The notes below the pieces were generated by a model, which ran no database searches, was not told the DNA's origin, and saw only the letters and a list, made by a program, of their open reading frames with translations. The position numbers and the translations under genes are program-made. Of a stretch of 64,000 nt of DNA, positions 38,751-47,386 are shown one piece after another. Source of the stretch: JAGIBJ01 sp032119595 (lineage in GTDB: Bacteria; Actinomycetota; Thermoleophilia; Solirubrobacterales; Solirubrobacteraceae). The stretch lies in NCBI GenBank assembly GCA_032119595.1, contig JAUMBQ010000002.1, positions 1-64,000 on the forward strand, in the 5' to 3' direction. Each line of letters starts with the position of its first letter. Positions within the stretch are counted from its first letter, which is position 1.

Positions 38751-41102
38751 GTGCGCCGCTCCCCGGCTCAGGAGTTCCCTCTGTTCACTGATCGTTTTCT
38801 GCGCACGCCGCGTCCCCTTCCGCGCCGGCGACGCGCCCTGCTCTCCAGCGTCTCGTACGTGGCGTTCGCCCTTGTGGTCGCGGCCTCGGTGCCGTCCACG
38901 GCGGGCGCGGTCATGCAGAACGCCTCCCCGATCGTCTGGGACGGCAACCCCGGGTACGGGTATCTCACGAATCCGACCGATCAGCTCGGCGTGTCCGGCG
39001 TCGAGGCGGGCGGAATCGTGACGCCCGAGGGCGCCGTCTTCACGCCGTCGGTCGAGGTCACGCCCTGGCTGGGCGCGCGGCAGATTGGGACCAGTCGGCG
39101 CCGAGGGCTCCCGGACCCCAAAGTGCCGCTGTACGCCACGAGCGCCGGGCCTGAGGGCAAGTCTGCGACGGCGGCGTGGTGGGCCGCTGACATCGCCGGG
39201 GCGCCGTCGGCCGTCATCGCGCTGGCGCCGGGCCGCAAACGCGAGTTCGGTGTCGCGCTGCGCTGGGGCGGCACCACGGAAGTCGGTTCCAGGCTCCCCG
39301 CGTACCGGTACGCGCGACCCGCGCTGCCGGTGCGTCCCGGCCTGTATTCGCAGCCCGGCGAGGCGTTCGCGCCAGGTCGCTGCTGGTCGGTGCGGCGGCT
39401 CGGCAGGGGCTACGTGATCGTTCGCGGGCGGTCCGTGGTGGCGGTGATCGTCGGCTCTGCCAAGCGCATGGCGGCCAAGCTCCCGGACGCGAAGGTGAAT
39501 GCCTGCACGAATAGTGCGAAGCAGCTCGCGGTTGCGTTGCGGATGCGGGTGTCGCCGACCAGTGCGATCGCTCATGTCGTGGTCCCGTTCGTCCCGCTCG
39601 CGGTCACCGACCCTCGGGTCAACGCGATCCTTGCGGCGGATGTTCGCGCCAGCGGGCTCGCCCTCGCCGCGGCGTATCGGGAGCAGCGAGCGGCCGCGTC
39701 GGTCATCGAACTCCCTGAACCGGCCGTGCAGCGTGCGCTCGACGCAGCCGTCGCCACGATGTTGGTTCCGCGCTACCGGTTGCCCGATGGTCATTGGGTG
39801 CAGACCGTCAACACCGGCCAGTACCACTCGTTCTGGCTGCGCGACGTGGCCTCGATCTCCAACGCCCTCGACCTGATCGGCCTGCACGCGGTGTCGACGG
39901 AGAACCTCAACTTCTTCTCGACGTGGCAGAGCCCGGAAGGCGAGTTCAACTCCCGGATCGGACAGCGAGATGGCCTCGGGCAGGCGCTTTGGTCGCTCGG
40001 GCAGCATGTGCGTCTCACAGGCGACGAGGCCTTCGCCGACACCTGGCTCCCGGCCGTGTCGCGCGCCGTGGAGTGGACGGCGCGGGCGATGGAGGCCAGC
40101 CCGCAGGGGGTGTTGCCGCCGTCGGACCCGCGCGACAACGAACTGCTCGCGGGCCTCGTCACCGGCGATCAGTTCTGGGCCGTTGCGGGGCTGGATGCTG
40201 CAGCTTCGCTCGCCGCCGTCGCGGGCGACCGCGCGGTGCAGCGCCGCGCGGCTGGCCTTCGCGACACGCTCCGTGAGCGCGTGGTGGCGCTCGTACGCGC
40301 CACGGCGATCGACAACCGGATTCGACCGGTCCTCGATCAGCTGGGTGGGTACAGCTGGGGTGAACTCTGGGCGGCGTGGCCGTATCCGTCGATGGACCCA
40401 ACCGATCCGCTCGTGCAGTCGACGATGGCCGCTTCGCTGAGTGAGCAGCAGGAGGGCGTGGCCACCTACGCCGCCGGCAACTTCCTGCACTCGTACACGG
40501 GGTTCCGCGTGTGGCAGACGCAGCTTCGCGCCGGAGACCAGGTTCAGCCGCTGGAAGGCCTCTACGCGACCCTTGCTCATCTCACGTCGACAGGCGGCGG
40601 GTTTGAGACATACCTGCGCCCGTATGGCAAGCGCGACACCCAGTCGAACCTCGCACCGCACGCGTGGCTTGCCGCCGAGCTCACCACGCTGATCCACGAC
40701 CTCCTCGTCCGCGATCAGGACGGCCAGCTCGTCGTGCTCGGCGCGCTGCCCGCCGCTTGGCTCACCCCCGGCGCGGTCACGAACGTGCAACGGCTCGCCA
40801 CCGCGCAGGGTCCAATTGACTTGCGACTCGCGGCCACCGAGACCGGCGCCGAGCTGACGTGGGCCCTGACGCCGCGTGCCGGTCGCGCGCCGAAGATGCG
40901 CTGGACGCTGCCGACGACCGTCGCCGACGTCACGGTCGCTGGCGACGGCATCCTCGTGAACCGAGAGGTCATCCTCACCAAGCCCGCTGGTCGCGTCGTG
41001 ATCTCGTGGCGCCGCGACGCCGCCCCCGGCCCGTCGCTCGCCGCGACCATCTTGCGGCTGCAGGGCGAATACAAGGCGCGAGGCTTGACCCCACCCGAGT
41101 AA
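38751..41102 (+). CDS. Secreted glycosidase-like protein (alpha/alpha barrel)
   Basis: A long secreted protein (783 residues from this start). It begins with a basic stretch (PLPRRRRALLS) and a hydrophobic signal ending at STAGA. The middle (about residues 320-620) reads like a six-hairpin glycosidase: QYHSFWLRDVASISNALDL, SPEGEFNSRIGQRDGLGQALWSLGQH and GYSWGELWAAWPYPSMDP, with helical hairpins and acidic residues. The C-terminal 130 residues form a beta-rich domain. The substrate is unknown. Start is uncertain: GTG at 38751 has GAGG upstream, while GTGs at 38652, 38694 and 38697 are also open. Confidence 0.65.
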   Translation: MRRSPAQEFPLFTDRFLRTPRPLPRRRRALLSSVSYVAFALVVAASVPSTAGAVMQNASPIVWDGNPGYGYLTNPTDQLGVSGVEAGGIVTPEGAVFTPSVEVTPWLGARQIGTSRRRGLPDPKVPLYATSAGPEGKSATAAWWAADIAGAPSAVIALAPGRKREFGVALRWGGTTEVGSRLPAYRYARPALPVRPGLYSQPGEAFAPGRCWSVRRLGRGYVIVRGRSVVAVIVGSAKRMAAKLPDAKVNACTNSAKQLAVALRMRVSPTSAIAHVVVPFVPLAVTDPRVNAILAADVRASGLALAAAYREQRAAASVIELPEPAVQRALDAAVATMLVPRYRLPDGHWVQTVNTGQYHSFWLRDVASISNALDLIGLHAVSTENLNFFSTWQSPEGEFNSRIGQRDGLGQALWSLGQHVRLTGDEAFADTWLPAVSRAVEWTARAMEASPQGVLPPSDPRDNELLAGLVTGDQFWAVAGLDAAASLAAVAGDRAVQRRAAGLRDTLRERVVALVRATAIDNRIRPVLDQLGGYSWGELWAAWPYPSMDPTDPLVQSTMAASLSEQQEGVATYAAGNFLHSYTGFRVWQTQLRAGDQVQPLEGLYATLAHLTSTGGGFETYLRPYGKRDTQSNLAPHAWLAAELTTLIHDLLVRDQDGQLVVLGALPAAWLTPGAVTNVQRLATAQGPIDLRLAATETGAELTWALTPRAGRAPKMRWTLPTTVADVTVAGDGILVNREVILTKPAGRVVISWRRDAAPGPSLAATILRLQGEYKARGLTPPE

Positions 41103-41193
41103 CGCGCGGGTCCGGCTCGGCGGACCAAGCCCAGCGGGCTCCAACCCGGCCGCTTCCATCCCGGCCGGCTCCAACGCTCACCCCTCAGAACGA

Positions 41194-41221
41194 CCAGGGG
41201 CCGCACGACGGCGGCCCCTGG
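41194..41221. terminator. Bidirectional terminator-type hairpin
   Basis: CCAGGGGCCGC pairs perfectly with GCGGCCCCTGG (11 bp) around a six-base loop. It lies between the converging glycosidase-like gene and sodA. No T-run follows on either strand, which is common in very GC-rich genomes. Confidence 0.6.
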
Positions 41222-41276
41222 CAGAGCCCCTTGCGGGGCGAATCCTTGCGCTACGGCGAAGGCCGCAGCGGCCGGA

Positions 41277-41879
41277 CTACTTGGCTGCGGCGAAGCGCTC
41301 CGCGACCTTGTCCCAGTTGACGACGTTCCAGAACGCCTTCAGGTAGGCCGGGCGCTTGTTCTGGTAGTTGAGGTAGTAGGCGTGCTCCCACACGTCGTTG
41401 CCGAGCAGCGGGGTCTTGCCGTCGGTCAGCGGGGAGTCCTGGTTGGCGGTGCTCGTGATGGCAAGTTCGCCGCCGTCGAGCACGAGCCACGCCCAACCGG
41501 AGCCGAACTGGTTCACGCCGGCCGCCTCGAACTGCTCCTTGAAGGCGTCGAGTGAACCGAACTTGGCCGTGATCGCATCGGCGAGGTCGCCGGTCGGATC
41601 GCCGCCGTCGGCCTTCAGCGACTCCCAGAAGAGGCTGTGGTTGTAGTGGCCGCCGCCGTTGTTGCGGACCGGGCCCTGCTTGTCGGCCGGGAGGGACGAC
41701 AGGTTCGCGACGACCTCCTCGATCGGCTTGTCGGCCCATTCGGTGCCGGCCAGGGCGGCGTTGACCTTGTCCACGTACGCCTGGTGGTGCTTGTCGTGAT
41801 GGATCTCCATCGTCGCCTTGTCGATGTGCGGCTCGAGCGCGTCGTAGGCGTAGGGGAGTGCGGGAACTTCGTAAGCCAT
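41277..41879 (-). CDS. sodA: Superoxide dismutase, Fe/Mn type
   Basis: Detoxifies superoxide. The four metal ligands are visible: His27 (IHHDKHHQAYV), His81 (GGGHYNHSLFW), Asp162 and His166 (NDVWEHAYYLNY). FGSGWAWLV is the conserved core. 200 residues. GAGGAG lies upstream of the ATG on the reverse strand. Fe or Mn preference is not decidable by eye. It diverges from proS. Confidence 0.96.
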   Translation of the reverse strand: MAYEVPALPYAYDALEPHIDKATMEIHHDKHHQAYVDKVNAALAGTEWADKPIEEVVANLSSLPADKQGPVRNNGGGHYNHSLFWESLKADGGDPTGDLADAITAKFGSLDAFKEQFEAAGVNQFGSGWAWLVLDGGELAITSTANQDSPLTDGKTPLLGNDVWEHAYYLNYQNKRPAYLKAFWNVVNWDKVAERFAAAK

Positions 41880-42038
41880 GTGGAGGGCTCCTCGGTCGGG
41901 ATGGAGGGGCGGACGTCCCGGAGTCTATGAGCTTGGCCTCTGAGCGCCGGTGTGCCCAGCCCGGACCCAGCAGGGCAACGGCCGCTCGGCCCGGTGGCGT
42001 AGCGCGGGGGTGACCCCCGGATAGCTAGATTTACGCGG

Positions 42039-43730
42039 GTGCATCGCCTGTCGCAGCTGCTCCTGCCGACCGAGCGTCAGCCCCCGGCCGACGCCGAGGC
42101 GCTGTCGCATCAGTTGATGGTCCGGGCCGGCCTCGTCCGCCAGCTCGGCTCCGGACTCTGGTCGTGGCTGCCGGCGGGGTGGAGGATCCACCAGAAGGTG
42201 GTCGCGATCATCCGCCAGGAGATGGATGGCGCCGGGGCCCAGGAGGTCTCGCTGCCACTGCTGCAACCACGCGAGCTGTGGAAGAAGACGGGTCGCGACA
42301 CGATCACCGAGCTCTTCACCCTGGACGACCGCAAGGGCAGCCCGATGGTGCTCGCGATGACGCATGAGGAGGCCATGACGCATCACGTCGGCCAGCTCGT
42401 GCGGTCCTACCGCGAGCTACCGTTCACGCTTTACCAACTTCAGCTCAAGGAGCGCGACGAAGCGCGTCCGCGCGCTGGCATCCTGCGGACCCGCGAGTTC
42501 CTGATGAAGGACGCGTACTCGTTCGACCGCGATGTCGAAGGCCTCGACCGCAGCTACGAGCAGCAGACGGTCGCCTACGGCCGGATCTACGACCGCTGTG
42601 GCCTGGTTTGGTACCGCGTGGAGTCGGACGTCGGGATGATGGGCGGCGCTGGCGCCCACGAGTACATGGCGCCGTGTGCGGCCGGTGAGGACGAGATCGT
42701 CCTTGCTGAGGGCTATGCCGCGAACGTCGAGGTCGCGACCACGACGCCCGAGCCGGCCCAGCCGGCGCCGGCGGTCGGCGCCCCGGAGTCGGTCTCGACG
42801 CCCGGTGCGAAGACGATCGCCGACATCACCAGTTTGCTCGGCATCCACGCGAGCGCGACGCTCAAGGCCGTCGCGGTCGTCGGACCGGACGGGCTCGCCC
42901 TCGTGCTCGTGCGCGGCGACGACTCGGTGCAGGACACGAAGCTCGCCACCGCGCTCGGCGGCGCCGTTCGCCCGGCCGGCGATGAAGAGATCACCAAGGG
43001 CATTGGCCCTGCGGGCTTCATCGGGCCCGTCGGCCTCGTCGACCCGTCGACGCCGATTCTGCTCGACGCGGCGGTGGAGGAGATCGAGTTTGTCGTGGGC
43101 GCCAACCGCGCTGACGAGCATCTGAAGGGCGTTCAGCCCGGCCGCGACTTCCAGGCCCGGCGTGTCGATGTTCGTGCCGCCAAGGCCACCGACACCGTCG
43201 ACGGGAAGCCGATCGAAATCGTCCCGGCCATCGAGGTCGGCAACATCTTCAAGCTCGGCACGAAGTACTCCGAGGCGCTCGGCGCCACGTACCTCGACGA
43301 GGACGGCGGTCGCCACGCCGTGGTCATGGGCTCCTATGGCATCGGGCCGGCGCGCATCGTCGCCGCCAGCGCCGAGCAGTTCGGCGACGAGCGCGGCATC
43401 GCGTGGCCGGCAGCGATCGCGCCCTGGCAGGTGCATGTCGCCGGGCTCGGGAAGCCTGGCACGCCCGAGGCCGAGGCGGCCGAGAAACTCGCGCAGACGC
43501 TCTCCGACGCCGGGCTCGAGGTCATCCTTGACGACCGCCCGGGCGGCGCCGGCGCCAAGCTCGCCGACGCCGAACTCCTCGGTTGCCCGCTGCGGCTCGT
43601 GATCGGCAAGCGCACGCTCGAGCGCGGTGAGGCCGAGGCGCAGCTGCGCCGCGGCAGCCGGGATCTTGACCCCGTGTCGCTCGCCGATCCGCTGCCCGTC
43701 GTGCGCGCGCACCTCGCCACGGCTCCATGA
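42039..43730 (+). CDS. proS: Prolyl-tRNA synthetase, bacterial type with editing domain
   Basis: Class II synthetase. Motif 2 (KERDEARPRAGILRTREFLMKDAYSFD) and the N-terminal AGLVRQLGSGLWSWLPAGWRI are typical. An INS/YbaK editing domain lies between about residues 225 and 380, and motif 3 (HAVVMGSYGIGPARIVAA) follows. The C-terminal anticodon-binding domain includes DDRPGGAGAKLADAELLGCP. 563 residues. GTG start. It overlaps pgsA by ATGA. Confidence 0.95.
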   Translation: MHRLSQLLLPTERQPPADAEALSHQLMVRAGLVRQLGSGLWSWLPAGWRIHQKVVAIIRQEMDGAGAQEVSLPLLQPRELWKKTGRDTITELFTLDDRKGSPMVLAMTHEEAMTHHVGQLVRSYRELPFTLYQLQLKERDEARPRAGILRTREFLMKDAYSFDRDVEGLDRSYEQQTVAYGRIYDRCGLVWYRVESDVGMMGGAGAHEYMAPCAAGEDEIVLAEGYAANVEVATTTPEPAQPAPAVGAPESVSTPGAKTIADITSLLGIHASATLKAVAVVGPDGLALVLVRGDDSVQDTKLATALGGAVRPAGDEEITKGIGPAGFIGPVGLVDPSTPILLDAAVEEIEFVVGANRADEHLKGVQPGRDFQARRVDVRAAKATDTVDGKPIEIVPAIEVGNIFKLGTKYSEALGATYLDEDGGRHAVVMGSYGIGPARIVAASAEQFGDERGIAWPAAIAPWQVHVAGLGKPGTPEAEAAEKLAQTLSDAGLEVILDDRPGGAGAKLADAELLGCPLRLVIGKRTLERGEAEAQLRRGSRDLDPVSLADPLPVVRAHLATAP

Positions 43731-44350
43731 CCCCGGATGGCCAGCGGGGTGGCTTGCGGCGCCTGCTCGGCCTCGATCGCACGGGCGGCCCGCATGCCTC
43801 CACGCTCCCGGGGAGCCCGCTGCGGCCGTTCACGCTGCCCAATCTCGTTGGCTACCTGCGGATCGTCGGGTTGGTCTTCTTCATGATCTTCGCCCTGAAC
43901 TCGGGCGATGGTCATTCGACAGCCGCGGCCGTGCTCTACGGCCTCGTGGCGTGGGGCGATTACCTCGACGGCGTGGTCGCTCGCGTCACTGGCCAGTACA
44001 GCCGCCTCGGGGCCCTGCTCGATCCGATCATCGACCGGCTGATGATCATTGCGGGCGCTGGCGTGGCCTGGCACTTCGACCTGCTCCCTCGCACGGTGCT
44101 TGCCCTGCTGCTCGTGCGAGAGGTCCTCATGCTGGCCCTCGGGCGCGTCGCGCTCGCGCGGCGCGGTGCGCTCACGATCAACTGGTTCGGGCGCATCGGC
44201 GTGTGGCCGATCATGTCGTCGCTGTTTTTCGCCATCGCCGGCGCCGAGGAACTCGCTCACTGGCTGCTCTGGGTAGGCGTCGTGCTGGCCTACATTGCGA
44301 GCGTGCTCTACGCGCGGGCCACGTTCGCGCGGCCATCGATCACTCCCTGA
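43727..44350 (+). CDS. pgsA: CDP-alcohol phosphatidyltransferase (PgsA-like)
   Basis: Makes a phospholipid from CDP-diacylglycerol, probably phosphatidylglycerophosphate. The whole family signature D-x2-DG-x2-AR-x8-G-x3-D-x3-D is present in DYLDGVVARVTGQYSRLG followed by ALLDPIIDR. Six hydrophobic segments can be counted in 207 residues. It overlaps proS by ATGA. A pgsA paralogue upstream of garA and ftsR is also the arrangement in mycobacteria. Confidence 0.9.
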   Translation: MTPDGQRGGLRRLLGLDRTGGPHASTLPGSPLRPFTLPNLVGYLRIVGLVFFMIFALNSGDGHSTAAAVLYGLVAWGDYLDGVVARVTGQYSRLGALLDPIIDRLMIIAGAGVAWHFDLLPRTVLALLLVREVLMLALGRVALARRGALTINWFGRIGVWPIMSSLFFAIAGAEELAHWLLWVGVVLAYIASVLYARATFARPSITP

Positions 44351-44691
44351 CGGTCGGCGGGGCGTGCGGCGTCGGCGGGCCCTGCAGCGTTGACACCGGA
44401 CTGGCGTTCCACGGGCGATTTGGTGTCTACGCGGGTCGCTCAAGGAGCATCAAGTGGTCGCGCTCGCGCGCCCGGCGTGGCGCGTGTCCAGTCGTCGGCC
44501 ACATTCTGAGCTTTGCTCAAGAGGTTCGGCTTGTCGGTCGGAAGCCCCGGAATAGCCCAAGTTTCCGGGGTGAAGCTCAGGTTGAGGGACCGAGTTTTGG
44601 CACAGCCGTCCGAATGGTTCCTTGCGTGGGGGTGGTCACGCGACGAATGTGGTTATGGTTCGGATCTCCCGACCGGAGCCTGCCGTACCAA
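44351..44691 (+). other. Leader region upstream of the rsiG-like gene
   Basis: A 341-base stretch without a gene. A TTGACA box is at 44390-44395, but no convincing -10 element follows at the right distance. A nested-hairpin element occupies 44506-44580 (listed separately), and a GCGTG/CACGC hairpin lies near 44625-44643. Confidence 0.5.
44506..44580 (+). ncRNA. Candidate structured RNA element in the rsiG-like leader
   Basis: CTGAGCTT (44506-44513) pairs with AAGCTCAG (44573-44580), a perfect 8-bp outer stem. Inside it CCCCGGAA (44545-44552) pairs with TTCCGGGG (44563-44570), and a four-base CAAG/CTTG hairpin may form the third arm. No T-run follows, so it is not an intrinsic terminator. It resembles no riboswitch class I know; the fold is inferred by eye. 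Confidence 0.4.
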
Positions 44692-44964
44692 ATGGACACG
44701 TTCCCCGATCTCGGTTCTCTCTCCGATCAGGAGCTGAAGGACCTCATCCATCAGCTCACCGACGAAGAAGTCGAGATTTCATATCGCCGTCGCATTCTGC
44801 ACGGCAAAATCGACATCCTTCGTGCTGAGCTGGTCAATCGCCTGCGCAAGAAGCACGAGCGTGGCGATGACATCCTCACTGGCGACGACGTCGCGCGACT
44901 GACCGACATCCTCGCTGGCCGCGTGGATCTGCCGGACGACGGCGACACCGCACCGACGAGCTAG
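44692..44964 (+). CDS. RsiG-like small protein with a c-di-GMP-binding signature
   Basis: A 90-residue, mostly helical protein that should form an antiparallel helical hairpin. Residues 26-41 read E-x3-S-x2-R-x3-H-x3-D (EVEISYRRRILHGKID). This is the c-di-GMP signature of the anti-sigma factor RsiG, E-x3-S-x2-R-x3-Q-x3-D, with His for Gln. Streptomyces RsiG has two such helices and sequesters the sigma factor WhiG. One helix per chain implies a homodimer, as in the Rubrobacter protein. No whiG-like gene is in the window. ATG at 44692 was chosen since conservation begins here. The FHA gene follows after 11 bases. Confidence 0.75.
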   Translation: MDTFPDLGSLSDQELKDLIHQLTDEEVEISYRRRILHGKIDILRAELVNRLRKKHERGDDILTGDDVARLTDILAGRVDLPDDGDTAPTS

Positions 44965-44975
44965 CGAGCGCTGCG

Positions 44976-45440
44976 GTGGCGCGCCACTGCCCGGACTGCG
45001 GGTTCGTTAACGCGGAGGGCGCGAACTACTGCCAGAAGTGCGGTGCGTTCGTTGGGGATCCCGATCACCATCGGGATCCTGCCTATCGCGTCGATGACGA
45101 GACCGGCGAGTTCGTGCCCGTCGACCTCGACGCCGTCGTGGCGTCGACCGGCGCCGCCATCGTCATCCGCTCCGGCGGCGGACGCGTGGGGGAGAGCGTC
45201 GCGATCAGCGATGAGCGCCTCACCATCGGGCGTCGTCCCGATGCTGGTCTCTTCCTCGACGACGTCACCGTCTCTCGCGATCACGCCCGCGTGCTGCGAC
45301 GCAGCTCCGCCTACTGGCTCGAGGACCTTGGGTCACTCAACGGCACGTACGTGAATCGCCGCCGCATCGACTCGCATCGTCTGGAAGACGGCGACGAGCT
45401 TCAGATCGGCAAATACAAGCTCACCTTCCTGAGCGGCTGA
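44976..45440 (+). CDS. Zinc-ribbon/FHA-domain protein of the GarA/OdhI type
   Basis: The C-terminal FHA domain (about residues 70-154) has all phosphothreonine-binding landmarks: Gly85-Arg86 (TIGRRPDAG), VSRDHARV with Ser100 and His103, and LNGTYVN with Asn122. DVTVSRDHA, DLGSLNGTYVN and ELQIGKYKLTFLSG are close to mycobacterial GarA and corynebacterial OdhI, which regulate 2-oxoglutarate and glutamate metabolism. Those proteins carry an N-terminal phosphorylation motif; here residues 5-22 form a zinc ribbon (Cys5, 8, 19, 22) instead. GTG start. It overlaps the MerR gene by one base. Confidence 0.88.
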   Translation: MARHCPDCGFVNAEGANYCQKCGAFVGDPDHHRDPAYRVDDETGEFVPVDLDAVVASTGAAIVIRSGGGRVGESVAISDERLTIGRRPDAGLFLDDVTVSRDHARVLRRSSAYWLEDLGSLNGTYVNRRRIDSHRLEDGDELQIGKYKLTFLSG

Positions 45441-46225
45441 TGGCGCGCCCGTCTGCGGAAGAGGATGGCCCGGCTTCCGAGCACGTGGCGAAGACCGACG
45501 TACCCCGTGGCCGGGGTGCGACGATCGGTGCCGTCTGCCAGACACTGCGCCAAGAGTTCCCGGACATCTCGATCTCGAAGATCCGGTACCTCGAGGACCA
45601 GCGGCTCATCACGCCGCAGCGCACCTCCGGTGGCTACCGTCTCTATTCGCAAGGCGACATCGATCGTCTGCGGGCGATTCTGCGCATGCAGCGCGACGAG
45701 TTCCTGCCGCTGCGCGTGATTCGCCAGGAGTTGGCGGCCGGGCGTGGCAGCGGCGACAACGCCGTCGATCGCGACCGCCAGGCCTCCGAACCCCGCGAGC
45801 CTCGGCAAGACGGCGCACGCGTCGCGAACGTTTCCGTGCTCTCCCGCGGGTCGTTCCATCTGCGGACCGACATTCTCAGCGAGCAGGGCGTCGACGAGAA
45901 GCTCCTTCGGGAACTCATCGACTTCGGCCTCATCACCGGCAAAACCGGTAGCGACGGCCCGGTCTTCGACGACGCTGAACGCGAGATCATCTTGGTGGCC
46001 GCCGCCCTCTCCCGATATGGGATCGGCGCGCGGCACCTCCGTACCTTCCGGTCGTCCGCCGACCGCGAGGCCGGGCTGCTCCAGCAGCTCCTCGGGCCAT
46101 CGCTGCAGTCGCGCAACCCCGATCGCCGCAAAGAGGCCGTCGACGTGCTCGACGATCTCGCCGTGACGGTCTCCCGCCTCTCGCACCTGTTGCTCGTGCG
46201 AGACCTGCGCCGCCTCACCGAGTAG
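45440..46225 (+). CDS. ftsR: MerR-family regulator of the FtsR type
   Basis: The HTH lies at about residues 28-75 (ISISKIRYLEDQRLITPQRTSGGYRLYS), followed by a C-terminal helical domain. Actinobacterial FtsR, an activator of ftsZ in corynebacteria, has this MerR domain and always follows a GarA/OdhI-type FHA gene, as here (start inside the FHA stop codon). 261 residues with a non-conserved linker around residue 110. The assignment rests on the domain and the gene order; ftsZ is not in the window. Confidence 0.8.
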   Translation: MARPSAEEDGPASEHVAKTDVPRGRGATIGAVCQTLRQEFPDISISKIRYLEDQRLITPQRTSGGYRLYSQGDIDRLRAILRMQRDEFLPLRVIRQELAAGRGSGDNAVDRDRQASEPREPRQDGARVANVSVLSRGSFHLRTDILSEQGVDEKLLRELIDFGLITGKTGSDGPVFDDAEREIILVAAALSRYGIGARHLRTFRSSADREAGLLQQLLGPSLQSRNPDRRKEAVDVLDDLAVTVSRLSHLLLVRDLRRLTE

Positions 46226-46329
46226 CCGGCGCTGGCTCGCAGCGCTCGGCCTGCCTCAAGCGAAAGCGTGTCGACGCCGCTCGAGGCCCGGCCGCGCGAC
46301 CGCCGGACGGCGCCGATGCCTTCGAACGC

Positions 46330-47346
46330 TTACGCGGTCAGAATCGCGAGCTTGCCGGAGAGGACCTTCGGGCCGGGCGTCTCCGGCGTGTCCGTGGTCG
46401 ACGTCAGCGTCTCGCGCGTGATGAAGATTGTGGTGTACTGCTCGACATCTTTGGCCTCGATCGCGGGGGCGCCGGTGCCGTCGAGCATGGCGCCGAGTTC
46501 GATCTGGCCTTCGGCCAGGCCAGTACTCGCGGCCTGAGCCTCGGTGGCGTCATAGAAGCCCAATCGCTTCGGTTCAACCGTCGGGCCGTCGAGCCAGAAG
46601 GCATACGCGGTGAAGCTTCCGTCGGCGAGCTTCTGCGGCGGCGTGAGCCCGCTCGCCTTGACGGCGAGCTTCATGGCGCCGGTGGCACTCTCCTGGAGCG
46701 CCGCCTGGCCCTTCGCCGCGCCACCACTCGGCGATGTGAGGTCGGCGCCGATCGTCGGCTTGGCCGTCGTGGCGGCGGTCGACGACTGCGCGGGCGTGTC
46801 GTTCGGGCCTGGGATCTTGTTGGCGCTGGTGTCGTCGCCGTCGCCGACGACGAGCGCCAGGATGGCCACGGCGGCGAACACCGCGACGGTGATTCCTGCC
46901 ACGAGGAGCCAAGCACCGAGCTTGGACTCCTTCTCGAGTTCGACCTTGCGTTCACGGCGCTTGTCGAGGGCATCGAGGGCCTCCGCGACCTCTTCGTCCT
47001 CCGCCGGCAGCTCGGGGAGCTGGGCGCCAGGGATCGAGGAAAGGCGAGCAGCGGCGCCACGAGCAAAGCGGCGGGCGCCGGCATCGTCGGCGAGGAGGGC
47101 CCGCGCCTCGGCCCTGCGGCTGGCTGGCAGCTCGCCGACGAGGTAGTCGCACAGCAGCGCGCGCTGGGCGTCGTCGATGTCGCCTTTGCCGCCAGCGAGC
47201 GTGGTGATCGCGTCGTGAGCGCGGCGCCGCACGACGAGTTCGGAGAGCTGCAGGAGCTCTGCGATCTGGTCGTAGCCGCGGCCACGACCGACGAGGAGCT
47301 GAAGGACCGCGCGGCGGTCGGGCTGAAGATCGGCGAGGGCGGCCAT
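46330..47346 (-). CDS. Membrane protein with a sigma-region-4-like HTH and an anti-sigma-like segment
   Basis: Not a recognised named protein; 338 residues. Residues 8-45 (DRRAVLQLLVGRGRGYDQIAELLQLSE) look like sigma-70 region 4. Residues 60-100 (LLCDYLVGELPASRRAEARALL) resemble anti-sigma factors but lack the zinc cysteines. A charged helix (DKRRERKVELEKESK) leads into a membrane helix (about 142-165), and about 170 residues lie outside with a Thr/Pro/Ala spacer and a compact domain. It is divergent from the thioesterase gene with 40 bases between starts. It may relay an external signal to transcription, which is inference. Confidence 0.6.
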   Translation of the reverse strand: MAALADLQPDRRAVLQLLVGRGRGYDQIAELLQLSELVVRRRAHDAITTLAGGKGDIDDAQRALLCDYLVGELPASRRAEARALLADDAGARRFARGAAARLSSIPGAQLPELPAEDEEVAEALDALDKRRERKVELEKESKLGAWLLVAGITVAVFAAVAILALVVGDGDDTSANKIPGPNDTPAQSSTAATTAKPTIGADLTSPSGGAAKGQAALQESATGAMKLAVKASGLTPPQKLADGSFTAYAFWLDGPTVEPKRLGFYDATEAQAASTGLAEGQIELGAMLDGTGAPAIEAKDVEQYTTIFITRETLTSTTDTPETPGPKVLSGKLAILTA

Positions 47347-47386
47347 CAGCCGTCAAAGAATAGGGATGCGGGCTAGCCTGCGCTGC

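Noticed and set aside
44545..44570. Hairpin as intrinsic terminator of pgsA
   Set aside because: No T-run follows, and it is nested in a larger stem; better read as part of a structured leader.
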